A stretch of 58,363 nucleotides of DNA, taken from the NCBI GenBank assembly GCA_016869375.1, contig VGEH01000007.1:1-58363 (forward strand), given 5' to 3'. This document shows positions 1-8,885 of the stretch, piece by piece (positions within the stretch are counted from its first letter, which is position 1; each line of letters starts with the position of its first letter). The notes below the pieces were generated by a model. The model had not been told where the DNA came from, made no database searches, and saw nothing but the letters and a program-made list of their open reading frames with translations. A program made the position numbers and the translations under genes. This DNA is from Alphaproteobacteria bacterium. GTDB taxonomy: Bacteria; Pseudomonadota; Alphaproteobacteria; SHVZ01.

Positions 1-548
1 TCAACCTGGGCGGCGCCGCGCTGCTGCCGGAAGCCTGGTCGACGGCGCAGCGCGCCACCGCCGCGCATTCGACGCTGACCATCGACGATACCAATGCGAT
101 GCGCCTGGAGCCGGGCGCGCCGGCGCTGTCGATCGTGAAGGGACGCGAGGATGCTGACGGTCAGATCTGGTTCGAGGCAACGCATGACGGCTATGCCGAC
201 CGCCTTGGCGCCAGCCACCAGCGGCGCTTCTATCTCTCCGCCGATGGCGAGGACCTGCGTGGCGAAGAGGTGATCACCGGCGCTGCCGGCAAGCCCTATC
301 AGCTTCGCTTCCATCTGCATCCGCGCGTGCAGGTTTCGCTGGTGCAGAACGCCGCCGCGGCGCTCCTGCGGCTGCCTTCGGGCAGCGGCTTCCGCTTACG
401 CGTCTCCGGCGGTCGCCTCGACCTCGGCGAGGCCGTCTATCTCGGGCGGCCGGAAGAGATGAAGCGCACGCAGCACCTGCTGGTGACCGGCACCCTCGAC
501 GGCCAGACCACGATCAAATGGGCCCTACGCAGAGAGGGAAAAAGATAA
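1..548 (+). CDS. Heparinase II/III-like protein, C-terminal part (5' truncated)
   Basis: The reading frame is open from base 3 to the TAA at 546-548 and has no start inside the window, so the gene continues beyond the left edge. About 181 residues remain. The segment around residues 15-32 (ATAAHSTLTIDDTNAMRL) and the beta-rich tail resemble the C-terminal domain of alphaproteobacterial heparinase II/III family proteins, a family of polysaccharide lyase-like enzymes. The catalytic N-terminal domain is not visible, so activity and substrate cannot be judged. In many alphaproteobacteria this gene precedes purH, but here a PilZ gene follows. The family call is from memory of the family and is moderately firm. 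Confidence 0.7.
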   Translation, partial: NLGGAALLPEAWSTAQRATAAHSTLTIDDTNAMRLEPGAPALSIVKGREDADGQIWFEATHDGYADRLGASHQRRFYLSADGEDLRGEEVITGAAGKPYQLRFHLHPRVQVSLVQNAAAALLRLPSGSGFRLRVSGGRLDLGEAVYLGRPEEMKRTQHLLVTGTLDGQTTIKWALRREGKR

Positions 549-605
549 GCCGTTTGTAAACCTCTGCGCGATGTGGTGGGCTATCGCCATACGAAGGAGA
601 CGGCG

Positions 606-968
606 ATGAGTGAGGCGGAGCGCCAGGGCGCGGATCGGCGCCTCGACCCGCGGATCCGGCCGAAGGAAGGCTGGGTCCGGATCGACGACCGCCGTTACGA
701 GATCTGGGACGTCAGCGCCTCGGGCATCCTCATCCGCCCCTATGCCGGCGACCACAAGCTGGGCGCCTCGTTCGATTTCCGTCTCCATCTGGTCGATGCG
801 CCAAATCCGGAGATCGTCATCGACGGCGGCGCCGTAGTCGTTCGGGTCAACGAGAAGGAGATGGCGGCGCAGTTCTTCCATCTCGATTCCGATCAGTACC
901 CGGCCTTCGACACCTATCTCGAGCATCAGTTCCGCGCCTTGATCAGCGAGCGGGCGTCGGTGCGTTAG
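606..968 (+). CDS. PilZ-domain protein (probable c-di-GMP receptor)
   Basis: This 120-residue protein consists almost entirely of one PilZ domain. It carries the two c-di-GMP signatures: RxxxR (R12-LDP-R16) and D/NxSxxG (DVSASG, residues 35-40). PilZ proteins bind cyclic di-GMP and usually control motility, exopolysaccharide or attachment; no output domain is present, so it probably acts through a partner. The ATG at 606 was chosen because GAAGGAGA ends six bases upstream; an in-frame ATG at 573 would place that ribosome site inside the gene. The last 26 bases overlap the end of the convergent reductase gene. The domain call is firm and the biological role unknown. Confidence 0.85.
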   Translation: MSEAERQGADRRLDPRIRPKEGWVRIDDRRYEIWDVSASGILIRPYAGDHKLGASFDFRLHLVDAPNPEIVIDGGAVVVRVNEKEMAAQFFHLDSDQYPAFDTYLEHQFRALISERASVR

Positions 969-1512
969 AGGGAAGCTTCCGGTAGATCCTCTCGACTGTC
1001 CCCGCGTCGTTCAACTTCTCGTCTTCCCCCACTCGCACCATGCCGTGGCGCACGAGATGGCCGTCGAGGCCGAGCCAGGCGACGCCGGTGAACATCGGGA
1101 GACCTTCGTCGAAACGGATCGGCTCGATCGACAGGCGAAGCTCGTCGACGCGTCCGATCTCGAGCATATAGTCGTGCACGCGCGTGCCGCCGAGGATGGC
1201 GATGGTCCCTTCCGGCTTCGCCGTCTCCAGCACCTCGTCGAAGGTCGCGCCCGCCGGATTGAAGCCGAGATGATTGGGCGTGAGCCAGGCGACCCCGGTG
1301 ACTGAGCTGGTGAAGACGATGCGCTTGCGCTCGGGCCGGTGCGCGGTCTCATGCGTGACGCGGCCAAGCACCGACCAGGTGACCTGGGCCATGGCGGCGC
1401 GGAAGCGCGCCTGCTCCTCCGCGCTCGCCCACTCCCAGGGCGGGTGGCCCGGATGCCGGGCGATGAAGCCGTCGGCGGAGACCGCCGCGAGAAGGACGAA
1501 ATGCATCGTCAC
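943..1512 (-). CDS. Dihydrofolate reductase-like / RibD C-terminal family protein
   Basis: This 189-residue protein has the fold signature of the DHFR / RibD C-terminal superfamily. It opens with a strand ending in SADGFIA, has a central segment with LGRVTHET, and later a glycine-rich ILGGTRVHDYML loop that binds NADPH in this group. Such stand-alone proteins are NAD(P)H-dependent reductases of mostly unknown substrate; it is not a typical folA. The start is GTG at 1512, which overlaps the stop of the upstream lipoprotein gene (GTGA); an ATG at 1506 is an equally possible start. Its 3' end overlaps the convergent PilZ gene by 26 bases. Confidence 0.75.
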   Translation of the reverse strand: MTMHFVLLAAVSADGFIARHPGHPPWEWASAEEQARFRAAMAQVTWSVLGRVTHETAHRPERKRIVFTSSVTGVAWLTPNHLGFNPAGATFDEVLETAKPEGTIAILGGTRVHDYMLEIGRVDELRLSIEPIRFDEGLPMFTGVAWLGLDGHLVRHGMVRVGEDEKLNDAGTVERIYRKLPSNAPTPAR

Positions 1513-1811
1513 CGCCTGAACCCGACGACGACGCCGAAGAACATCGCCACCCCGAGGATGAAGCCGCAGTCATAATAGATGCCGGTGTTGGGATAGGCGT
1601 AGATGCGGACATCGTAGAAAAAGCTCGCGATCAGCGAGAAAAGCGCGATGAAGCCGTGCAGCAGCCCCCAGAGGAAGCCCTCCGGTTGGCCGAGCTGATG
1701 GCTCGGCTGGGTGGCGCAAGCTGAAAGCATCAGCATCGGGAGCAGCGCCAGGAGCGCGCGGGTTCGGCCGACGGCGCTCCGCGCTTGATCTGATCGGTGA
1801 CCGATGGCCAT
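1509..1811 (-). CDS. Small putative lipoprotein with two hydrophobic segments
   Basis: This 100-residue protein is not recognised as a named family. It has an N-terminal hydrophobic stretch ending in the lipobox-like LMLSAC at about residues 28-33. Two further hydrophobic segments follow, around residues 44-65 and 83-99, so it may be a lipidated or polytopic inner-membrane protein. It lies directly upstream of the DHFR-like gene and overlaps it by four bases, suggesting co-transcription. The start is the first ATG after an upstream stop; a later start is possible. The 5' end lies close to the divergent lutA, so the two probably share a promoter region between about 1812 and 1853. Confidence 0.55.
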   Translation of the reverse strand: MAIGHRSDQARSAVGRTRALLALLPMLMLSACATQPSHQLGQPEGFLWGLLHGFIALFSLIASFFYDVRIYAYPNTGIYYDCGFILGVAMFFGVVVGFRR

Positions 1812-1853
1812 TGTAGCCTCCCTGCCCTTCAGATCCGGACGGCGCCTTTTCCT

Positions 1854-2621
1854 ATGCCCGCTTCTTCACCCCGCGTCGGCTTGTTCGTCACCTGTCTGGT
1901 CGACCTTATGCGTCCATCGGTCGGCTTCGCCGCGGTAAAGCTCCTGGAAAACGCCGGCTGTCGCGTCGAGGTTCCGGCGACCCAGACCTGCTGCGGGCAG
2001 CCAGCCTACAATTCGGGCGACCGCGGCGACACGCGCGACATCGCCCGCGGCATGATCGAGGCTTTCACCGGTTTCGACTATGTCGTGGTGCCGTCGGGAA
2101 GCTGCGCCGGCATGATCCACGAGCACTACCCGGCCCTGTTCGCCGACGAGCCGGAGACGCTCGCCAAGGCCAGGGAGCTGGCAGCGTGCACGCATGAGCT
2201 CGTCTCATTCCTGGTCGATGTGATGAAGGTCGAGCGCGTCGAGGCCGCCTATCGCGGCACCGTCACCTATCACGACTCCTGCTCGGGGCTTCGCGAGCTC
2301 AAGATTAAGAAGCAGCCGCGCCAGCTGCTCGGCTCGGTCTCCGGCCTCACGCTAAAGGAGCTGCCGGGGGCGGAGATCTGCTGCGGCTTCGGCGGCACCT
2401 TCTGCGTCAAGTATCCCGACATCTCCGAGCGGATGGCGGCCGAGAAGGCCGACGACATCGGCGCGACCGGCGCCGACACGCTGCTCGCCGGCGACATGGG
2501 CTGCCTGATGAACATGGCCGGCAAGCTGCATCGCAAAGGATCACCCGTTCGCGTGCGCCACGTCGCCGAGGTGCTGGCCGGCATCACCGACGCGCCGCCG
2601 ATCGGCGAGCCCAAGGCCTAG
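1854..2621 (+). CDS. lutA: L-lactate utilization protein LutA ((Fe-S)-binding, CCG-domain)
   Basis: LutA is one of three subunits that oxidise L-lactate to pyruvate. The 255-residue protein has two cysteine-rich CCG modules. The first includes TCCGQPAYNSGD near residues 45-56. The second combines HDSCSGLRE with EICCGFGGTFCVKYP, the pattern that binds iron-sulfur clusters in LutA/GlcF/HdrB-type proteins. The ATG at 1854 was chosen because the protein then begins, as relatives do, just before VGLFVTCLVD; an in-frame ATG at 1797 would add 19 unrelated residues. lutB follows after four bases and lutC overlaps that, giving the canonical lutABC order. No LutP/LctP permease lies beside it. Confidence 0.9.
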   Translation: MPASSPRVGLFVTCLVDLMRPSVGFAAVKLLENAGCRVEVPATQTCCGQPAYNSGDRGDTRDIARGMIEAFTGFDYVVVPSGSCAGMIHEHYPALFADEPETLAKARELAACTHELVSFLVDVMKVERVEAAYRGTVTYHDSCSGLRELKIKKQPRQLLGSVSGLTLKELPGAEICCGFGGTFCVKYPDISERMAAEKADDIGATGADTLLAGDMGCLMNMAGKLHRKGSPVRVRHVAEVLAGITDAPPIGEPKA

Positions 2622-2625
2622 TCCG

Positions 2626-4047
2626 ATGCAATCCACCACGCGCGACTTCAAGGACAACGTCAAGAAGGCCATCGTCGAGCCGGGCCTGCAGAAGGCTCTC
2701 GGCATGATGAAGACCGGCTTCCAGGTCCGCCGCCTCGCCGCGATCGAGAAGCTGCCGGAGTTCGAGCAGCTGCGCGACCAGGCCCGCGACATCAAGAACC
2801 ATGTGCTCGAGAACCTCGACTTCTACCTCGAGCGCTTCGAGCGGAAGGTCACCGAAGCCGGCGGCAAGGTGCATTGGTGCCGGACTGCCGACGAGGCGCG
2901 CGAGGCCATTCTCGGCATCTGCCGCGGGGTCGGCGCCAGGACGGTGACCAAGGGCAAGTCGATGATCGCGGAAGAGATCGCGCTCAACGACTTCCTCGAG
3001 GAGAAGGGCATCGAGCCGATCGAGACCGATCTCGGCGAATACATCATCCAGCTTCGCCGCGAGCCGCCGAGCCACATCATCGCGCCGGCCATCCACCTCA
3101 ACAAGACCGACGTGATCGACGCCTTCCAAAAGGCGCATACGCATCTGGATCCGGACCGGCCGATGGAGGAGCCGACCACGCTTCTCGAGGAAGCGCGCGG
3201 CGTGCTCAGGCCGAAATTCCTCGCCGCCGATGTCGGCATCACCGGCGCCAACTTCATGATCGCTGAGACCGGCTCGACCATTATCGTCACCAACGAGGGC
3301 AATGGCGACCTTACGCAGATCCTGCCGAAGGCGCATGTCGTGCTGGCGAGCCTGGAGAAGCTGGTCCCCACATTCGAGGACGCGGCGACGATCCTCCGCC
3401 TCCTGGCGCGCTCCGCCACCGGCCAGGAGTTCTCGGTCTACACCACCGTCTCGACCGGCCCCAGGCGGCCGGGCGATCTGGATGGGCCGGAGGAGTTCCA
3501 CGTCGTCCTCCTCGACAACGGCCGCACCAATATTCTCGGCACCGAGTTCCAGGAGATGCTGCGCTGCATCCGCTGCTCGGCCTGCCTCAACCACTGCCCG
3601 GTCTATGCGACCGTCGGCGGCCATGCCTATGGCTGGGTCTATCCAGGCCCGATGGGCGCGGTGCTGACGCCGACCTTGATCGGCATCGAGGAAGCCGGCC
3701 ACCTGCCCAACGCCTCGACCTTCTGCGGGCGCTGCGAAAGCGTGTGCCCGATGCGCATCCCGCTGCCGAAGATGATGCGGCATTGGCGCGAGCGCGAGTT
3801 CGAGCGGCATCTCTCGCCCGCTTCCGTGCGCGCGGGTCTCGCGTTCTGGGCGTGGTTCGCCAAGCGCCCGCGTCTCTATCGTCTGGCAACGGGCATGGCG
3901 GCACGCCTGCTCGGGCTGTTCGGCCGCGCCAACGGACGCTATGGCTGGCTGCCGCTGGCCTCGGGCTGGACCAAGGGCCGCGACTTCCCGGCGCCGGAGG
4001 GCAAGACCTTCATGAACCAATGGGCCAAGCGGGAAAAGGCGTCATGA
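2626..4047 (+). CDS. lutB: L-lactate utilization iron-sulfur protein LutB
   Basis: This 473-residue protein is the long ferredoxin-like subunit of the LutABC complex. The N-terminal two thirds is the LUD domain, with VTKGKSMIAEEIALN near 105-119 and GITGANFMIAETGS near 204-217. The C-terminal third carries two [4Fe-4S] ferredoxin-type motifs, CIRCSACLNHCP and CGRCESVCP. The ATG at 2626 lies four bases after the lutA stop. The length matches the family. The complex is cytoplasmic and passes electrons from L-lactate on to an acceptor not encoded here. Identification is firm. Confidence 0.93.
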   Translation: MQSTTRDFKDNVKKAIVEPGLQKALGMMKTGFQVRRLAAIEKLPEFEQLRDQARDIKNHVLENLDFYLERFERKVTEAGGKVHWCRTADEAREAILGICRGVGARTVTKGKSMIAEEIALNDFLEEKGIEPIETDLGEYIIQLRREPPSHIIAPAIHLNKTDVIDAFQKAHTHLDPDRPMEEPTTLLEEARGVLRPKFLAADVGITGANFMIAETGSTIIVTNEGNGDLTQILPKAHVVLASLEKLVPTFEDAATILRLLARSATGQEFSVYTTVSTGPRRPGDLDGPEEFHVVLLDNGRTNILGTEFQEMLRCIRCSACLNHCPVYATVGGHAYGWVYPGPMGAVLTPTLIGIEEAGHLPNASTFCGRCESVCPMRIPLPKMMRHWREREFERHLSPASVRAGLAFWAWFAKRPRLYRLATGMAARLLGLFGRANGRYGWLPLASGWTKGRDFPAPEGKTFMNQWAKREKAS

Positions 4048-4718
4048 GCGACGCCCGCAGCCAGATCCTCGGATCCATCCGCCGCGCGCTCCGGCGCGAT
4101 GCGCTGCCGGCCGACAAGGTGGCGGCGCTGGAAGCGCGTCTCGGCGACCCCAAGCCCAACCTGATCCCGGCCCGCGCCCAGGGCGATGCCAAGACGGTTG
4201 TCGAGCTTTTCGCCGACATGGCGCAGAACGCCGCGGCGACCCTGACCCGCGTGAAGAGCGCCAGGGATGTGCCGGGCGCCGTCGCCGATTATCTCGCCAG
4301 CCAGAACCTGCCCGCGTCGTTCGTGATGGCGCCCGATCCGGAGCTGGACACAATTCCGTGGAGCGAGCGCCCGACGCTGTCGATCCGCCGCGGCAAGAGC
4401 GAGGGTGCCGACCAGGTCAGCGTCACCGGCGCCTTCGCCGCCGTCGCCGAGACCGGCACGCTGATGATGACGTCCGGCCCGGATCATCCCTCGACGCTCA
4501 ACTTCCTGCCGGAGACGCACGTCGTCGTGCTTCCGGCGAGCAAGGTCGTCGGTCCTTACGAAGAGGCATGGACGCGGCTCCGCGCCGCGCATGACGGGAC
4601 GCCGCCGCGTACGGTCAACTTCGTCACCGGTCCGTCGCGCAGCGGTGACATCGAGCAACGCCTCCTGATGGGCGCGCACGGACCGCGGCGCCTCCACGTG
4701 GTCCTTATCGACGACTGA
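4044..4718 (+). CDS. lutC: Lactate utilization protein LutC (LUD domain)
   Basis: The 224-residue protein is the third subunit of the LutABC L-lactate oxidation complex. It is a single LUD domain, with VSVTGAFAAVAETGTLMM and the conserved ending RSGDIEQRLLMGAHGPRRLHVVL, which is typical of LutC/YkgG. The start ATG overlaps the lutB stop (ATGA), which decides it against a longer in-frame reading that begins inside lutB. Translation is therefore probably coupled to lutB. The stop TGA shares a base with the ATG of the Smr gene that follows. Confidence 0.9.
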   Translation: MSDARSQILGSIRRALRRDALPADKVAALEARLGDPKPNLIPARAQGDAKTVVELFADMAQNAAATLTRVKSARDVPGAVADYLASQNLPASFVMAPDPELDTIPWSERPTLSIRRGKSEGADQVSVTGAFAAVAETGTLMMTSGPDHPSTLNFLPETHVVVLPASKVVGPYEEAWTRLRAAHDGTPPRTVNFVTGPSRSGDIEQRLLMGAHGPRRLHVVLIDD

Positions 4719-5269
4719 TGGCGCGCAAGCCGACGCCCGAGGAGCGCGCCCTCTGGGCGAAAGCGATGGCCGACGCCAAGCCCCTGAAGCGGCGCGGCAG
4801 GAAGGCCGAGGCACCGCCTCCCGATCCGCCGCCTGCGGAGACGCCCAAGAAAACGAAGAAGGCCGGGCGGGTGCCGTTGCCGCCCCCTCCTCCGCCTCCG
4901 CCCGACGCGCCGGCAAAGACGCCAATCGAGGTCGGTGCCCGCCTGGCACCTGGCATCGACAAGCGCACGGCCGAGCGCTTCCGCAAGGGCCAGCGCGAGA
5001 TCGAGGGGCGGCTTGATCTTCACGGCATGACGCAGGATGCGGCCTGGCGCCGGCTGGTCTCGACCGTCGAGCGCGCGCATCGCGACGGCAAGCGGGCGTT
5101 GCTGGTGATCACCGGAAAGGGCAGCAGCGGCGGCGGGGTGCTCCGCACGACCGTGCCGCGCTGGCTGACAGAGGCGCCGCTGAAGCCGCTGGTGCTCGCC
5201 CACGCACCGGCGCAGCCGAAGGACGGCGGCTCCGGCGCCCTCTACGTGCTGCTCAGGCGCAAGCGCTAG
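4718..5269 (+). CDS. Smr/MutS2 C-terminal domain protein
   Basis: The first 65 or so residues of this 183-residue protein are charged and proline-rich, including a run of about eight prolines, and look like a disordered linker. The C-terminal half is an Smr domain: [15 protein letters not shown] near residues 98-112, then the glycine-rich [13 protein letters not shown] and a closing [11 protein letters not shown]. Smr domains bind or nick branched nucleic acids and, in some members, cleave mRNA in stalled-ribosome rescue; the role of this small alphaproteobacterial form is unknown. It overlaps lutC by one base (TGATG) and so lies in that operon, although nothing suggests a functional link. 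It overlaps the convergent aldo/keto reductase by four bases. Confidence 0.88.
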   Translation: MARKPTPEERALWAKAMADAKPLKRRGRKAEAPPPDPPPAETPKKTKKAGRVPLPPPPPPPPDAPAKTPIEVGARLAPGIDKRTAERFRKGQREIEGRLDLHGMTQDAAWRRLVSTVERAHRDGKRALLVITGKGSSGGGVLRTTVPRWLTEAPLKPLVLAHAPAQPKDGGSGALYVLLRRKR

Positions 5270-6132
5270 ATCCCGAAGATCGAGGCGAGCCCGGTCCGCT
5301 CGCTCAACGCCGCCATGGTCTCGTCAGAGGGCTTCACCACCGGCTCGGACGCTGCCTTCAGGGTCGAGGACAGGATGTCGACGTCGCCGGCCGTCAGCAG
5401 GAATACTCCCGGGTGGCTGAGGACCCAGTGCACCGCCGGACGGATGTCGTCCATCGCCTCCAGCGGCTGATACCAGGTGGTGCGGTCGCGCTTGGCCCCG
5501 GCTGCCCACGGTCCCCTGGCCACGCCCTTGATCGTCTGCACCGCCAGGTTCCGTTCGGTGGCCAGCGTCATCACGCGCTCGAAATCCGGTGCATAGGTCC
5601 GGTGCCGAGAGGCGAACCAGTTCCAGGGCAGAAGAATCGAGTCGAAATCGAAACGCTCCAGGCTGCGCCGGTGCATGGCCGCGACGTTCCAGCCATGGCC
5701 GGTCACGCCGATGTATTTCACCAGCCCCTGCTCGCGCGCCTCGATACAGGCCTTCAGCGCGCCGTCGGCCGACAAAGCCTTCTCCCACTCATCGGGATGG
5801 ATAAGGGCGTGGAGCTGGATGAGATCGACGTGATCGGTGCGCAACCGGTCGAGCGAGCACCGGATGCTGTCGCGCGCCGCCGCGTAGTCGCGGTCCCCGG
5901 TCTTGGTCGCCAGGAAGAAGCGCTTGCGGTGGCGATCCATCCAAGGGCCGATTCTAAGCTCGGCGTCGCCATAGCTGGCCGCGGTATCGATATGGTTGAT
6001 GTCGTACTCGATCAGCAGGTCGAGCACCCGGTCGGCCACGCCCTGGTCGACCCGCGCCAGCGCCGCGGCGCCGAATACCACCGCCGAGCTCATATGGCCG
6101 GTGCGCCCGAAGGCGCGTTTCTCGATCGCCAT
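5266..6132 (-). CDS. Aldo/keto reductase
   Basis: This 288-residue protein is an NADPH-dependent aldo/keto reductase with the usual TIM-barrel. The catalytic tetrad is visible as D49 and Y54 (HIDTAASYG), K77 (LATKTGD) and H108 (DLIQLHAL). A conserved IKGVARGPW segment lies around residues 198-206. The family reduces a wide range of aldehydes and ketones and the substrate cannot be read from sequence. It is convergent with the Smr gene and divergent from larC, with 59 bases between the two starts. It may be unrelated to its neighbours. Confidence 0.87.
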   Translation of the reverse strand: MAIEKRAFGRTGHMSSAVVFGAAALARVDQGVADRVLDLLIEYDINHIDTAASYGDAELRIGPWMDRHRKRFFLATKTGDRDYAAARDSIRCSLDRLRTDHVDLIQLHALIHPDEWEKALSADGALKACIEAREQGLVKYIGVTGHGWNVAAMHRRSLERFDFDSILLPWNWFASRHRTYAPDFERVMTLATERNLAVQTIKGVARGPWAAGAKRDRTTWYQPLEAMDDIRPAVHWVLSHPGVFLLTAGDVDILSSTLKAASEPVVKPSDETMAALSERTGLASIFGI

Positions 6133-6191
6133 CTTCGTTCTCCCGAGCCCTTTCCGCCGGGTATGATGTCACAATCACGATCGAAGACGGA

Positions 6192-7400
6192 ATGAGCCTG
6201 CATATCCACCTTGATCCGGTCGGCGGCATCGCCGGTGACATGTTCGCCGCCGCGATGCTGAACGCCATGCCCGAGCTGACCGAGCCGCTGCTGCGGGCGA
6301 TCGGCAGCCTGGAGCTTCCCGACGAGGTGAAGGCAAAGCTGATCGATCATGACGACGGCACGCTGACCGGCACCCGCTTCGACGTCTCCCTGCCCGAGCC
6401 GGAAGGCGAGTTCGATCACGACCACCGCCCGCTCCGCGAGATCCGCCACTTTCTCCAAACCTCGCGCCTCGATGCCGCCGTCATCCAGCGCGCGCTCGCG
6501 ATCTTCCATGTCCTCGCCGAGGCCGAGGCCAAGGTGCATGGCACCGAGGTCGAGGACGTCACCTTCCACGAGATCGGCGCCTGGGACTCGATCGTCGACA
6601 TCGTCGCTGCGGCCTTCCTGATCGAGCGCTCGGGCGCCTCGTCCTGGTCGGTCGCTCCATTGCCGCAGGGTGCCGGGCGGGTGAAGACCCAGCATGGCGA
6701 CCTGCCGGTGCCGCCGCCGGCCGTGGTGCTGCTCTTGAAGGGCTTCATTGTGTTCGACGATGGAAGGCCCGGCGAGAGGGTGACGCCGACGGGTGCGGCG
6801 ATCATCCGGCATCTGGCGCCGACGCCGCGCCTGCCGCGCGGCCTCTTCCGCCACGACCGCGTCGGCTACGGCTTCGGCACCAAGCGCTTCGAGGGCATCA
6901 GCAACGTGCTGCGCGTGCAGGTACTGGAATCCGTCGAAGCCGGGCAGAGCGAGGACGAGATCGGTGTCATCAGCTTCGAAATCGACGACCAGACGCCCGA
7001 AGACCTCGCCATCGGTCTCGACCGCCTGCGCGCATTTCCTGGCGTGATCGACGTGGTGCAATCGGCCGCCTTCGGCAAGAAGGGGCGCATGGTGACCAGC
7101 ATCCGCGTGCTCGCCTCGGCCGCGGCGACGGATGCGGTGGCGGATCGCTGCTTCGCCGAGACGACGACCTTGGGCGTCCGGCTGGAGCGCGTGCGCCGCC
7201 GCACCCTGCCGCGGAAGATCACGTCGATAGACGACGACGGCGGATTGGTCCGGGTGAAGCAGGCCGTGCGGCCGGGCGGAGCCGTCACCGTCAAAGCCGA
7301 TATCGACGACATTGCCAAGGCGGGCGATCACCGCGAGCGCACGCATCGGCGCCAGCGCATCGAGCAGGCGGCGCTCGCCGGGAAGGCAAAAGATGCCTGA
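6192..7400 (+). CDS. larC: Nickel-insertion protein LarC (nickel-pincer cofactor biosynthesis)
   Basis: LarC is the CTP-dependent cyclometallase that inserts nickel into the pincer nucleotide, the last step before the cofactor is loaded on LarA. The 402-residue protein begins with the family signature GGIAGDM (residues 11-17 region) and has the metal-binding TFHEIGAWDSIVDIV segment near 127-141. Later motifs are PTGAAIIRHLAP and GYGFGTKRFEG. It is a single intact ORF, unlike the Lactobacillus gene that is split into larC1 and larC2 and joined by frameshift. It heads the run larC-larE-larB-larA, and its end overlaps larE by eight bases. Confidence 0.92.
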   Translation: MSLHIHLDPVGGIAGDMFAAAMLNAMPELTEPLLRAIGSLELPDEVKAKLIDHDDGTLTGTRFDVSLPEPEGEFDHDHRPLREIRHFLQTSRLDAAVIQRALAIFHVLAEAEAKVHGTEVEDVTFHEIGAWDSIVDIVAAAFLIERSGASSWSVAPLPQGAGRVKTQHGDLPVPPPAVVLLLKGFIVFDDGRPGERVTPTGAAIIRHLAPTPRLPRGLFRHDRVGYGFGTKRFEGISNVLRVQVLESVEAGQSEDEIGVISFEIDDQTPEDLAIGLDRLRAFPGVIDVVQSAAFGKKGRMVTSIRVLASAAATDAVADRCFAETTTLGVRLERVRRRTLPRKITSIDDDGGLVRVKQAVRPGGAVTVKADIDDIAKAGDHRERTHRRQRIEQAALAGKAKDA

Positions 7401-8211
7401 CGCCCTGCAGCTCGCGGAAACGCTGGGCGCCGTCCTTGACGACATCGGCCCTGTCGCCGTCGCCGTCAGCGGCGGCGTCGACAGCACGACGCTCGCCGCG
7501 CTGGCGCATCGGCGGCTGGGGCCACGGGCGAGGATGATGCATGCCGTGTCTCCAGCGGTGCCGCCCGAGGCGACCGAGCGCGTGCGGGCGCTGGCCGCGA
7601 GCGAGGGCTGGCGCCTCGAGATCATCGACGCAGGCGAGTTCGAGGACCCGCGCTATCGCGCCAACCCGGCGAACCGCTGCTTCTACTGCAAGACCAATCT
7701 CTATGCGCGGATCGCACCGATCGCCGCGACGGCGGGCGCGGTCACGCTCTCGGGCACCAATAGAGACGACCTCTCCGACTGGCGTCCCGGCCTCAAGGCT
7801 GCCGAGGACCACGGCGTGCGCCATCCCTATGTCGAGGCGGGGATCGACAAGGCGGGCGTGCGTGCCATCGCCCGGCATCTTGAACTCGGCGAGATCGCCG
7901 AGCTGCCGGCATCGCCGTGTCTCTCGAGCCGCATCGAGACCGGGATCGCCATCGATCCGGACGAGCTGTCACTGGTACATGCGGTGGAGACGTTTGTGGG
8001 TGCGCGCCTCGGCGCGCCGACGGTGCGCTGCCGGCTGCGGCGCACCGGCCTCGTCATCGAGCTCGACGAAGCGAGCCTCGAACAATTGATGGATAAGGAC
8101 GAGCTTGCGGCCGCGGTCGCCGATATCGCGCGATCGCGCGGCGGCGAACGGCCCGTCTCCTTCAAGGCCTATCGCATGGGCAGCGCGTTCCTGAGGCCAG
8201 CCGGATCATGA
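7393..8211 (+). CDS. larE: ATP-dependent sulfur transferase LarE, three-cysteine type
   Basis: LarE sulfurates pyridinium-3,5-biscarboxylic acid mononucleotide to make the dithiolate that later binds nickel. The 272-residue protein has the PP-loop SGGVDST at residues 26-32 and an RPGLKAA segment near 131-137. It carries C96 and C99 (NRCFYCKTN) and C176 (SPCLSSRI). Known single-cysteine LarE sacrifices the C176 sulfur, while three-cysteine forms bind a [4Fe-4S] cluster that can act as sulfur carrier; this protein has the three-cysteine set. The ATG at 7393 follows AAAAG and overlaps larC by eight bases. It overlaps larB by four bases (ATGA). Confidence 0.92.
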   Translation: MPDALQLAETLGAVLDDIGPVAVAVSGGVDSTTLAALAHRRLGPRARMMHAVSPAVPPEATERVRALAASEGWRLEIIDAGEFEDPRYRANPANRCFYCKTNLYARIAPIAATAGAVTLSGTNRDDLSDWRPGLKAAEDHGVRHPYVEAGIDKAGVRAIARHLELGEIAELPASPCLSSRIETGIAIDPDELSLVHAVETFVGARLGAPTVRCRLRRTGLVIELDEASLEQLMDKDELAAAVADIARSRGGERPVSFKAYRMGSAFLRPAGS

Positions 8212-8885
8212 CCGAGCCCGGTTTCAACCTCGATTTCGATCGCGCCCAGCGTCTCGGTTTCGACGAGGCGATGTTCTGCGCCGGTAAGACGAGGGAACAG
8301 ATCTCGGCGATCCTCGCACGCATCGCCGAGCGCGGCGGCTCCATGCTCCTGACCCGGCTCGCCGCCAGCGCCTTTGCCCAGCTATCCGAAGATCTGCGTG
8401 GAGGCCTCGACTACGAGGCGCTCTCCGGCACCGCCTATTTCGGCCGCGTGGCGCCGCCAGCTCATTCCGGCCAGGTCGCTGTGGTCGGCGCCGGCACCTC
8501 TGACATGTCCGTCTGCCGCGAGGCCGTGCGCACGCTGGGCTATCACGGGATCAAGGCGAGCGAGATCTACGATGTCGGCGTCGCCGGGATCTGGCGCCTC
8601 ATGGAGCGCGTACCCGACATCAACAGGCATCCGGTGGTCATCGCGGTCGCCGGCATGGATGCGGCGCTGATAAGCGTGCTCGGCGGGCTGGTACCCGGCC
8701 TGGTAATCGGCGTCCCGACCTCGGTCGGATATGGCGTCGCCAATCGCGGCGAGACGGCGTTCCATGCGGCGCTCGCCAGCTGCGCTCCCGGCGTGCCGGT
8801 GATGAATATCGACAACGGCTATGGCGCAGCCTGCGCGGCGATCCGCGCGCTGCGCACAGCCGACAGGATGAGGAGGTCGACATGA
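8208..8885 (+). CDS. larB: Nickel-pincer cofactor biosynthesis protein LarB
   Basis: LarB carboxylates and hydrolyses nicotinic acid adenine dinucleotide to pyridinium-3,5-biscarboxylic acid mononucleotide, the first step of the pincer cofactor. The 225-residue protein has a short helical N-terminus and an AIR-carboxylase-like (PurE-type) domain: VVGAGTSDMSVCREA near 98-112, YDVGVAGIWR, and VIAVAGMDAALISVLGGLV near 145-163. The tail VPTSVGYGVANRGETA is characteristic. Both ends overlap neighbours by four bases, with larE upstream and larA downstream, so all four lar genes are likely translated from one message. Confidence 0.92.
   Translation: MTEPGFNLDFDRAQRLGFDEAMFCAGKTREQISAILARIAERGGSMLLTRLAASAFAQLSEDLRGGLDYEALSGTAYFGRVAPPAHSGQVAVVGAGTSDMSVCREAVRTLGYHGIKASEIYDVGVAGIWRLMERVPDINRHPVVIAVAGMDAALISVLGGLVPGLVIGVPTSVGYGVANRGETAFHAALASCAPGVPVMNIDNGYGAACAAIRALRTADRMRRST

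Noticed and set aside
4820..4925. Proline-coding repeat in the Smr gene
   Set aside because: The CCN-rich run is explained by a disordered proline-rich linker and is not an independent repeat element.
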